7,659 bases of DNA from JBEBGV01 sp040081265 (GTDB lineage: Bacteria; Acidobacteriota; Vicinamibacteria; Vicinamibacterales; UBA2999), in the NCBI GenBank assembly GCA_040081265.1, contig JBEBGV010000126.1, forward strand, positions 1 to 7,659. Reading direction: 5' to 3'. Made by a program: the position numbers and the translations under genes. Every line of letters begins with the position of its first letter. The first letter of the stretch is position 1. Below the pieces are notes generated by a model. It made no database searches. It was not told the origin of the DNA and worked only from the letters and a program-made list of their open reading frames with translations. Positions 1 through 6,563 of this stretch are shown piece by piece.

Positions 1-1439
1 GCGGAGGCGTGGTTGGGCGTCGTGGTGCGGGTGTAGTCGTCGCGGTGACAGCCGACACAGTCGCGCGCGGTGCCCTTGTAGACGTTGTTGGTGTGGCAGC
101 TCGCGCAGCTCTGCGACGCGTGTTGCCCGACCAGCGGAAAGACGCTCGAATGGTTGAATCCGGCGCCGCGCCAGGCAGAATCGGTCGCCTTGTGACAGCT
201 CTCGCAGGTCGTCGGGAATCCAGCCGCTGCATGGTTGGGCGTCGTCGTGCGAGTGTAGTTGTCGCGGTGACAGCCGACACAGTCGCGGGCGGTGCCCTTG
301 TAGACGTTGTTCGTGTGGCACGACGCACACGACTGCTGCGCGTGCTGCCCGACCAGCGGGAAGACACTCGAATGGTTGAATCCCGCACCCCGCCAGTTGG
401 AGTCGGTGGCCTTGTGGCAGCTCTCGCACGTGGTCGGGAACCCGGCCGCGACGTGGTTGGGCGTCGTCGTGCGGGTGTAGTTGTCGCGGTGACAGCCGAC
501 ACAGTCGCGCGCGGTGCCCTTGTAGACGTTGTTCTTGTGGCACGACGCACACGACTGCTGCGCGTGCTGCCCGAGGAGCGGGAAGACGCTCGAGTGGTTG
601 AACCCCGCGCCACGCCAGCTCTGGTCGGTGGCCTTGTGACAACTCTCGCACGTGGTCGGGAAGGCGGCTGCCACGTGATTGGGCGCTGTGGTCCGTGTGT
701 ACTCGTCGCGATGGCAGCCCACGCAGTCACGGGCCGTGCCCTTGTAGACGTTGTTGGCATGGCACGACGCACACGTCTGCTGGCCGTGTTGTCCGACCAG
801 CGGGAAGATCGCGTTGTGATTGAAGTTCGGCCCGCGCCAGCTCGGGTCGGTGGGTTTGTGACAGGTCTCGCAGGCCTGTGAGAAGCCGGCCGCCACATGG
901 TTGGGCGTGGTCGTCCGAGTATAGGCCTCGCGGTGACAGCCCACGCAGTCGCGCGGAGTGCCCCTGAACACGTTGTTCTTGTGGCAGCTGGCGCACGTCT
1001 GCTGCGCGTGCAGCCCGACCAGCGGGAAGATGGACGAGTGATTGAAGCTCTGGCCGCGCCACGTCTGATCGGTGGCCCGATGACAGCTCTCGCAGGTCGT
1101 CGGGAAGCCGGCCGCCGCGTGATTGGGCGTGGTCGTCCGGGTATAGGCGTCGCGGTGACAGCCCACGCAATCGCGGGCCGTCCCCAGATAGACGTTGTTC
1201 TTGTGGCACGACGCACAGGTCTGCTGCCCGTGCACCCCAACCAGGGGAAACGCGACGTTGTGGTTGAACGTCGACTGACGGAACGAAGCCTCACTGGCCC
1301 GATGGCAGGTGGCGCAGTCGGTGGGGAAGCCGGCCGCGACGTGGTTGGGCGTCTGCGCCGTCTGGTAGTCGCGCTGGTGACAGGAAATACACTCGGCCTG
1401 CGCCGCCTTGAACGTCGCGTTCTTGTGACAGGACTGACA
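1..1439 (-). repeat. 222-bp in-frame tandem repeat, six full units plus a partial
   Basis: Units begin at the CxSCH codon and run 1439-1218, 1217-996, 995-774, 773-552, 551-330 and 329-108, with a partial unit 107-1 at the edge. The period is exactly 222 nt (74 codons) each time. A degenerate 70-codon unit (1649-1440) precedes the array. Each unit encodes CxSCH-xNN-[VT][YF]-xG, then CVGCH (CISCH in the first), PNH, a CExCH-type haem (CATCH in the first), WRG (absent from the first), FNH and FPLxGxH (except that the first full unit is preceded by a diverged MALNGAH). Leftward units are nearly identical at DNA level, while rightward units diverge. The array may continue past position 1. Arrays like this are prone to copy-number change and to short-read assembly collapse. 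Confidence 0.95.
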
Positions 1440-1832
1440 GGACAGCTGCTGGTGCGCCCCGTTGAGGGCCATCCCGGTCATCTGCGAGTGATTCCAGCGG
1501 GTGTTGGACCACCGCGTCGGCTGGTGACACTGCTCGCACTGCGCGCCGAGCTGGAGACGGAATCGATCGTCCTGCCGCCGGACCCAGTGACAATCGAAGC
1601 ACTTCGTGGGGGTGCCCTTGTAGAGGTTCCGCACGTGGCACGACTCGCACGCCACCGCGCGATGGCTGCCCTCGAGCGGGAACGCCGTCTGGTTGTGAAA
1701 TTGTCGATTCGGCGTTTCGAACTGCGCCGCCGCCGACGGGGCATAGACCGTACCGACCGCGCAGATCAGGACCAGCGCCTGCAGCACCAGGAGCAGGAAT
1801 CGCCGAACGTGGGGTCGAGGGAAGGTCAGCAT
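1..1832 (-). CDS. Exported repeat-built multihaem cytochrome c (3' end outside window)
   Basis: The frame is open from ATG at 1832 to the left edge with no stop: 610 complete codons, so the protein is C-terminally incomplete here. Residues 1-36 form a Sec signal peptide (basic PRPHVRR, hydrophobic core LLLVLQALVLICAV, likely cleavage after PSAAA). The visible mature part has 23 CxxCH haem c sites, the first at C62. From C132 it consists of a 74-residue unit with three haems (CASCH, CVGCH, CESCH types) and three further histidines in the contexts PNH, FNH and GQH. The visible mature region has 23 extra His for 23 haems, which suggests bis-His ligation of every haem. It lies 10 nt after the preceding cytochrome gene, so it is probably co-transcribed; no strong Shine-Dalgarno is seen, so coupling is likely. 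Role (inference): periplasmic or extracellular electron carrier or wire. Substrate and final location are unknown. The family resembles cytochrome c3/c7-like multihaem proteins, but I know no named homologue. Confidence 0.93.
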   Translation of the reverse strand, partial: MLTFPRPHVRRFLLLVLQALVLICAVGTVYAPSAAAQFETPNRQFHNQTAFPLEGSHRAVACESCHVRNLYKGTPTKCFDCHWVRRQDDRFRLQLGAQCEQCHQPTRWSNTRWNHSQMTGMALNGAHQQLSCQSCHKNATFKAAQAECISCHQRDYQTAQTPNHVAAGFPTDCATCHRASEASFRQSTFNHNVAFPLVGVHGQQTCASCHKNNVYLGTARDCVGCHRDAYTRTTTPNHAAAGFPTTCESCHRATDQTWRGQSFNHSSIFPLVGLHAQQTCASCHKNNVFRGTPRDCVGCHREAYTRTTTPNHVAAGFSQACETCHKPTDPSWRGPNFNHNAIFPLVGQHGQQTCASCHANNVYKGTARDCVGCHRDEYTRTTAPNHVAAAFPTTCESCHKATDQSWRGAGFNHSSVFPLLGQHAQQSCASCHKNNVYKGTARDCVGCHRDNYTRTTTPNHVAAGFPTTCESCHKATDSNWRGAGFNHSSVFPLVGQHAQQSCASCHTNNVYKGTARDCVGCHRDNYTRTTTPNHAAAGFPTTCESCHKATDSAWRGAGFNHSSVFPLVGQHASQSCASCHTNNVYKGTARDCVGCHRDDYTRTTTPNHAS

Positions 1833-1842
1833 CCGTGCGCGC

Positions 1843-3840
1843 CTACGGCTTGTGACACGACTCGCAATTGGGGCCGAGTGAGCCCCGATGGATGTCCCGA
1901 TGGCAGCTCACGCAGGTCGTCGATATCCGATACGCCAGCTGCACCTTTGCGGGCGCAGGACGTACTGTCGCTGCGGCAGGTGCCGCGGGCCGAGCTGCGG
2001 GTCTCGCCGCCACGGCAGACGCTGGCGCTGGAGCGAGCGGCTTGTGGCAGTCCACGCAGGCAGCGGCGTTGTGCCGGCCGGTAAAGAACGAGCGCAGCGC
2101 CCTGGCGTTGCGGTGGGTATAGGGCGAGGCCACGGTGAAGGTCTGCGTCGTATGACAGGTCTGGCAGGTGTCCCCCAGTTCGTTCTTGTGTGGATCCTGG
2201 TGACACGTGACGCACGTGGTCCCGATCGGTCGCAGCCGGACGGCCGTGCCGGTGCCGGCAGGGAAGGCGGCGGTGTCAGCCTTGTGGCACGCCCGGCACT
2301 CGAGGGCGACGTGCTTTCCCGTCAGCGGATAGGTGGTCCGGTCGTGAGAGAAGCCGGAGATGGCAAAGCGCGGCTGGGTGAGCCCGTGACAGGTCTCGCA
2401 CCTGGAATCCACCTGTCCCAGGTGGATGTCCTTGTGGCAGCTCGCGCAGCTGGTCGGGGTGGTCGGAAAACCCACCCGCGGTGGCGCGACTGCCGGTGAG
2501 GTCGAGACAGCCGAGAAGGTCGAGACATGGCACTGCTCGCAGCGGAGCGGGGTGTGAAGGCCCAGAAAGAAGTCTTTGGGCGCCGCATGCGTGTATCCAG
2601 GCAGGCGGAATGTCTTCGAGTTGTGGCACGACTCGCAGGTCGTGCCCAGGTCACCCTTGTGCACGTCGGCGTGGCAGGAGGCGCACGTCGTGGACAGACC
2701 GCGGAAGTCTGTCGGCGTCGGGGTCTGTGTCTGTCCCAATGTCTGTGTCTGCGTGACGGTGCTCCGCAGCGCCAGTCGTGGTGCCGGTGTCGGCGCCGCT
2801 GGCTTGTGACACTGAACGCACGTCAGGTTGGCGTGGCCGTCGGCCAGGGGGAAGCGGGTGGTCGAGTGATCGAAGGTCGCGCCTTGCTTGAACCCGTTTT
2901 CCGAGTGACAGCTCTTGCAGTCCTGCTTGAACGTGCCCTTGTGCGGATCGGTGTGGCAGGTGGCACAGGTGTCGGACTTCGGGACAACCTTCATCGCGGG
3001 TTGCTTGTGACACGACGCACACTCAACGTCGGCGTGCAGACCCTTGAGCGGGAAGGCGGTGCGGGTGTGATCGATCTTGCGCGTCCGCCACGCGTCCACG
3101 GTGTGGCAGGAGCTGCAGCTCGGGCCGAGTGAGGTGCGATGCGGGTCGGTGTGGCAGCTGCTGCACTCGCCGAACTTCACGCCTTTGTAGGTGTTGTTGA
3201 CGTGGCACGACGTGCAGGTGACCCGGGTGTGCGCGCCCGCCAGCGGATACGCCGTTCGGCTGTGATCGAAGCCCTTGCGGGTGTCGGCAAACTTCACCGT
3301 GGTCGTGTGGCAGGTCTCGCACTTCGGCCCGAGCGACCCCTTGTGGCTGTCGGTGTGGCACGAGGCACAGGTGTTGGACAGCGTCAGGAACGAGCGCGAC
3401 TTATGGCACGCCGCACAGGACGTGGCGATCGGGGCGTGCAGGCCGTCGAGCGGGAAGGTCGTCTGGGTGGTGTGGTTGAACGCCTTCTGGTCAAACGGTC
3501 GCAGTTCGGCGTTCACGCCGGCATGCTCGACGTGGCATGAAATGCAGTCGGTGGTGACGTTCTTGTGCACGCCTCGCTTCTGCGCGATGCGGTCCGCCAC
3601 AGGCTTGTGGCACGACAGGCACTTGTCGGCCGTCACCCCCCTCGACGCGGTGTGACACTTGAGACAGCTGGTCACGCCCTCGAGCGAGGTATGGGCCTGA
3701 CTCAGGCGTCCCGGCGACACCAGGGCCGAGATCTGCCCGCTCGCGCTCCTCGCGCTCCCCGTCATCAGCAGCATGGTCATCACCACCAGCAGCCAACCGC
3801 GACCCGGCACGTCAACACGTCTCCACCACGGCTCCGTCAC
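1843..3840 (-). CDS. Exported 24-haem cytochrome c
   Basis: A 665-residue protein starting at GTG 3840, in a GTGA overlap with the stop of the upstream gene. Residues 1-35 are a signal peptide (WWRR n-region, core GWLLVVMTMLLMTG, cleavage near SASG-Q). It contains 24 CxxCH motifs, from CLKCH at 59 to CESCH at 659. There are also exactly 24 other histidines, enough for bis-His ligation of all haems. After a three-haem N-terminal part (to about residue 120) the chain repeats a loose triad: CxxCH; CxxCHxD[PSI]H-K/R-G; CxxCH; then F/I-x-H and FPLxGxH. Pro/Thr/Ala-rich linkers at about 346-382, 441-463 and 602-638 split it into blocks. It ends two residues after the last haem motif, in mid-repeat. 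The next gene starts 10 nt downstream. Likely role: periplasmic electron carrier receiving electrons from the b-type membrane protein encoded just upstream. That role is inferred from context. Internal ATG codons at residues 21 and 23 would cut into the signal peptide, so GTG is preferred. Confidence 0.93.
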   Translation of the reverse strand: MTEPWWRRVDVPGRGWLLVVMTMLLMTGSARSASGQISALVSPGRLSQAHTSLEGVTSCLKCHTASRGVTADKCLSCHKPVADRIAQKRGVHKNVTTDCISCHVEHAGVNAELRPFDQKAFNHTTQTTFPLDGLHAPIATSCAACHKSRSFLTLSNTCASCHTDSHKGSLGPKCETCHTTTVKFADTRKGFDHSRTAYPLAGAHTRVTCTSCHVNNTYKGVKFGECSSCHTDPHRTSLGPSCSSCHTVDAWRTRKIDHTRTAFPLKGLHADVECASCHKQPAMKVVPKSDTCATCHTDPHKGTFKQDCKSCHSENGFKQGATFDHSTTRFPLADGHANLTCVQCHKPAAPTPAPRLALRSTVTQTQTLGQTQTPTPTDFRGLSTTCASCHADVHKGDLGTTCESCHNSKTFRLPGYTHAAPKDFFLGLHTPLRCEQCHVSTFSAVSTSPAVAPPRVGFPTTPTSCASCHKDIHLGQVDSRCETCHGLTQPRFAISGFSHDRTTYPLTGKHVALECRACHKADTAAFPAGTGTAVRLRPIGTTCVTCHQDPHKNELGDTCQTCHTTQTFTVASPYTHRNARALRSFFTGRHNAAACVDCHKPLAPAPASAVAARPAARPAAPAAATVRPAPAKVQLAYRISTTCVSCHRDIHRGSLGPNCESCHKP

Positions 3841-4823
3841 GACACCAGGCGCGCATATCCGAAGAACAGCGCAATGCCCACATGCATCGCGACCAGCACG
3901 AACATCACGTAGACAAGAGGCCGGTGAAACACATGCCAGAGTTCGAACAGCTTGTGGGTCCGTCTCAGGTGGTGCAGCCGGCGCGCAATCGCCGCCCGCT
4001 CCGCCGCGAGGGCGATGGCGTCGTGGACCACTGCCAGCGAAGCGCCCGACGCCGCCAGCTGGCGACGCAGGAACAGGAGACGCACGCGGACGCGCAGCTC
4101 GCCCAGGAACAGGTCGATGACGCCGGGTGCGGCGCCAGGCTTTCCCGAGGCGGCCACGTGAAAGGCATCAAGTTCGGCCTGCACAGCCGGCGGCAGCGGC
4201 CGCGCCGCGAGTTGTGCCTCGACAGTTGAGAGGTGCTGCTCGACCTCGACTCGCGACAGCTCGACCCCCCGAATGGTCTTGGGGATGCGCACGTAGAGAT
4301 AGCGGCCGACGAAGCCCGACGCCCAGACCGCCATCATCAGCCAGTAGCCGACCGAGATCAGCCCGTTGAACTTCAGGGCCGTGTGCAGCGTGACGAGCAC
4401 CGGGCCGACGATGCCGAAGAAGATGTGGATCTCGAGCCAGTGCTTCATCTGCCCGAGCTTTGACAGCAGACGCCAGCGCTTGCGGATGGCGTAGGGCAGG
4501 GTCGAGAGCATGGCCACCATGCCGGCGACGCCGAGCGTCAGTCCGATGGCGCCCGACGGCCGAAGCACGCTGTGCGCCGGATGGTAGCCACGCGTGGCGA
4601 GCGGCGTGCGGTAGTAATCCCATCCGCCGTAACCGATCAGCACGGCGACGATGAGCAGCGCGCAGAACGCCGCGGCGATGAGCAGGACGTGACCGAGGAT
4701 GCGGGCGGCGAGTCCCGGCGCTGCCGCTGGTTGTGGCGCCCGCTGCGGTGCGGGCCGTGGCGCGGGTCGGCCCGCGGTTCGCGCGATGGGGGGGCTGGGC
4801 ACGCTGGCGAGGTGTGCGCCCAC
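3837..4823 (-). CDS. Five-helix di-haem b-type membrane protein (putative)
   Basis: The start is set at GTG 4823, sharing one base with the upstream stop (TAGTG) and preceded by GGAGG at 4832-4828. This gives 328 residues. The frame is open to 4976, but that stretch is antiframe to the conserved ferredoxin domain. After an Ala/Pro-rich N-terminus (1-40), predicted helices lie at about 42-63, 92-112, 132-150, 156-176 and 300-321. Two helices carry His pairs 14 residues apart: H133/H147 and H300/H314. This is the geometry of stacked haems b in cytochrome b and in ferric-reductase/NOX-type proteins. Basic loops (RKRWR at 114-118 and the Arg-rich 177-299 segment) point to the cytoplasm, leaving the C-terminus outside. 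Role (inference): carries electrons across the membrane between the flavoprotein encoded upstream and the cytochromes c encoded downstream. Family name is not certain, and haem content is predicted only. Confidence 0.85.
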   Translation of the reverse strand: MGAHLASVPSPPIARTAGRPAPRPAPQRAPQPAAAPGLAARILGHVLLIAAAFCALLIVAVLIGYGGWDYYRTPLATRGYHPAHSVLRPSGAIGLTLGVAGMVAMLSTLPYAIRKRWRLLSKLGQMKHWLEIHIFFGIVGPVLVTLHTALKFNGLISVGYWLMMAVWASGFVGRYLYVRIPKTIRGVELSRVEVEQHLSTVEAQLAARPLPPAVQAELDAFHVAASGKPGAAPGVIDLFLGELRVRVRLLFLRRQLAASGASLAVVHDAIALAAERAAIARRLHHLRRTHKLFELWHVFHRPLVYVMFVLVAMHVGIALFFGYARLVS

Positions 4824-6223
4824 TAAGCCTCCAGCACGCAGTCGCCTGTCGCAAAGGTGACGCAGGGCAGCACGTACCCAGCCTCCCGGTCGGCATCGTC
4901 GAGGACTGCCGAGCGGCAGTCCGCCTGGCCGTCGGAGACCCGGGTGCGGCAGGCCTGGCAGATGCCCGCACGGCACGACGAGGCGATGGCAACGCCCTCC
5001 AGTTCGGCCGTTTCAAGCAGCGTCTGATCGGCCGGCACCATGACTGTCCTCCCACTGCTGGCAAAGGTCACCCAGTGTCCGCCTCCCTCCGGCGGTGACG
5101 ACATCGTCGCTGATGCCTTTGCCGTCGCCGCGGCGTGAGCGCGCGCGGGTGCGTTGATCACGCTGGCTGCGATCGCCGTCTCGAATTCCTCGGAGCGAAT
5201 CTGGGCACGGGGCACGTTCATCGCCGCGAGCGTCGCGGTGATGTCGGCAATCATCGACTTCGGCCCGCACAGGCAGAAGATGGTGTGGGCGGCGTCGGCC
5301 ACGTGCTGGCGCAGCATCGTCGAGTCGATGCGACCCTGCCGGACGCGGGCATCGGCCTGCGCCCGTGACAGCGTGAGCGCGACGCGCACCTGCGGGTGAC
5401 GCAGGGCAATGACTCGCAGCTCGTCGATGAAGGCAAGGTCCTGCTGATGCTTCGCCGAGTAGAGCAGCGTGACGGGGCGTGTGGGATCAGAGACGACCGC
5501 GTGGCGCAGCATCGCCATCAGCGGTGTGATGCCGATGCCTCCGGCCACGAGCACGAGCGGCCGGTCATCACCGGAGGGATAGACGAACTGACCAGCCGGA
5601 CGATTGAGGCTCAGGCGACTGCCCGTGCGCACCGTCGCGTGCAGGGTGCTCGACACCAGGCCCTGCTTGCGCACCGAGATCTCGAGGTAGCCACGCGTGT
5701 CCGGCGCCGAGCTGATCGAGTAGCAGCGCACGTGAGGCTTGCCGTCGATCTGGATCTTGACGGCGAGGAACTGCCCGGCGACGAACTCGAATCCGTCCGG
5801 TCGTTCGAGACGGAACGTCTTGATGTCGCCGGTGTCCTCGAGGACCGCCAGCACGGTGGCGGTGGCAAAGCCCACGGCAGGGCGCGCGGCCGCCGCAGCT
5901 GGACGTGAGGTGGTGCGGGCGGCAGGTGGTGCCGCGGGCTGTGCCGCAGTCTGTGCACGAGCGGGCGTCGCGGCCGGACGCGCCGCCGTCGGACGCAGAG
6001 GCGCCGACGGCGCGATGATTTCGGCGACGATGACCCACAGGATGTGGGCGATCAGCACGCCGCCGAGCGTCATCGGCGACGACATGAACCACGGCGTGAT
6101 CGTCACGAGGAACGACGGGATGACAAACGGGCTGAAGGTGCGACCACTGCGATGCCGCCTGAGCATGGCCAGGGCGAAGTGCACGGCGGTGAGTGAGGCG
6201 GCGATAGCGGATGTGGTCAGCAT
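4823..6223 (-). CDS. Membrane-anchored FNR-type flavin reductase with C-terminal [2Fe-2S] ferredoxin domain
   Basis: A 466-residue protein. ATG 6223 is the only usable start, because an in-frame TGA lies at 6250-6248. Hydrophobic segments at about 2-21, 31-47 (shorter, Pro-containing) and 52-71 anchor it, and H16 and H60 lie in the first and last. RRHRSGR at 22-28 suggests that loop is cytoplasmic. An Ala/Pro linker (72-116) leads to a ferredoxin-reductase module: flavin motif RCYSIS at 166-171, nucleotide-binding GGIGITP at 228-234 and CGPK at 319-322. A second linker (about 352-380) precedes a plant-type [2Fe-2S] domain with C417, C422, C425 and C454 (Cx4Cx2Cx28C). The order flavin-NAD-[2Fe-2S] is that of phthalate dioxygenase reductase and Hcr-type reductases, which are normally soluble. 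Predicted reaction: NAD(P)H oxidation with single-electron transfer to the neighbouring b-type protein. FAD versus FMN and NADH versus NADPH cannot be decided. It is the first gene of the operon, with no clear Shine-Dalgarno. Confidence 0.9.
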   Translation of the reverse strand: MLTTSAIAASLTAVHFALAMLRRHRSGRTFSPFVIPSFLVTITPWFMSSPMTLGGVLIAHILWVIVAEIIAPSAPLRPTAARPAATPARAQTAAQPAAPPAARTTSRPAAAAARPAVGFATATVLAVLEDTGDIKTFRLERPDGFEFVAGQFLAVKIQIDGKPHVRCYSISSAPDTRGYLEISVRKQGLVSSTLHATVRTGSRLSLNRPAGQFVYPSGDDRPLVLVAGGIGITPLMAMLRHAVVSDPTRPVTLLYSAKHQQDLAFIDELRVIALRHPQVRVALTLSRAQADARVRQGRIDSTMLRQHVADAAHTIFCLCGPKSMIADITATLAAMNVPRAQIRSEEFETAIAASVINAPARAHAAATAKASATMSSPPEGGGHWVTFASSGRTVMVPADQTLLETAELEGVAIASSCRAGICQACRTRVSDGQADCRSAVLDDADREAGYVLPCVTFATGDCVLEA

Positions 6224-6563
6224 GCGAGGCGAAACGCTTTGCGTAAGTCATCGCAAAAATCGTGCGCAGTTCGAGACCACTCCGTCGAACCACCTGCAGT
6301 GTGCCGTTGTGCGCGCGTCGAGAAGGCGAACGTGTGGAATACTTCGCAGTTCGCGCATATAAGATGTCGAGATGCGAACCCGCCGATCACGAAAGCGCGT
6401 CAGGGTGTACAGATATGTGGCGTGATTATTCCCGCGACACCAGGGCCGCCGGCGTGCAGAAAGGCGGACGTGCCCGCCGTGGAGACCACGATAGTGTCAG
6501 CGGTTCGACAGTTCGTGTAACTCCGGCGACGCGCATAGACTTGTAGCTTCCAGCTGAGCTTCC
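6224..6563. other. Divergent intergenic region, 340 bp
   Basis: This gap separates the start of the minus-strand electron-transfer operon from the start of the plus-strand Lgt-family gene, so promoters for both should lie here. Plus-strand frames at 6239-6520 and 6262-6546 are open but show no recognisable domain, and I do not call them genes. An AT-rich patch near 6357-6363 and an inverted repeat at 6349-6379 are the most distinctive elements. No tRNA, riboswitch or mobile-element signature was recognised. Confidence 0.7.
6349..6379. promoter_or_regulatory. Inverted repeat around an AT-rich core, possible operator/promoter
   Basis: Six-base arms GTTCGC (6349-6354) and GCGAAC (6374-6379) flank a spacer holding ATATAA (6357-6362). 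The spacer reads as a -10-like TTATAT on the minus strand and TATAAG on the plus strand. A third GCGAAC occurs at 6326-6331. The position, about 130 bp ahead of the flavoprotein start, would suit an operator for the electron-transfer operon. No good -35 was found at standard spacing on either strand, and six-base arms can arise by chance in GC-rich DNA. Confidence 0.2.

Noticed and set aside
1..1439. CRISPR-like or mobile repeat array
   Set aside because: Units are 222 bp, contiguous, multiples of three and protein-coding, with no unique spacers.
727..1650. Minus-strand frames at 727-1209 and 1291-1650
   Set aside because: They are alternative frames of the same cytochrome array. The true frame is open over the whole stretch from 1832 and encodes the haem motifs.
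1724..1832. Lipoprotein signal in the repeat cytochrome (C24 in the leader)
   Set aside because: The residue before C24 is Ile within VLIC, which does not fit the usual small residue at that place in a lipobox. An ordinary cleavage site PSAAA follows.
9..2084. Long plus-strand open frames (9-881 and 897-2084) with internally repeated proteins
   Set aside because: They are antisense to the minus-strand cytochrome array, and their repetition simply mirrors the 222-bp unit. The minus frame has CxxCH motifs, a signal peptide and continuous family-like sequence.
4824..4976. N-terminal extension of the b-type membrane protein to 4976
   Set aside because: This part overlaps in another frame the conserved [2Fe-2S] domain of the upstream gene and looks like out-of-frame Arg/Gly/Pro sequence. 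A GTG at 4823 with GGAGG just upstream explains the start.
6239..6546. Small plus-strand open frames in the divergent gap
   Set aside because: No recognisable domain and no supporting Shine-Dalgarno was identified; they are best explained as chance frames in GC-rich DNA.
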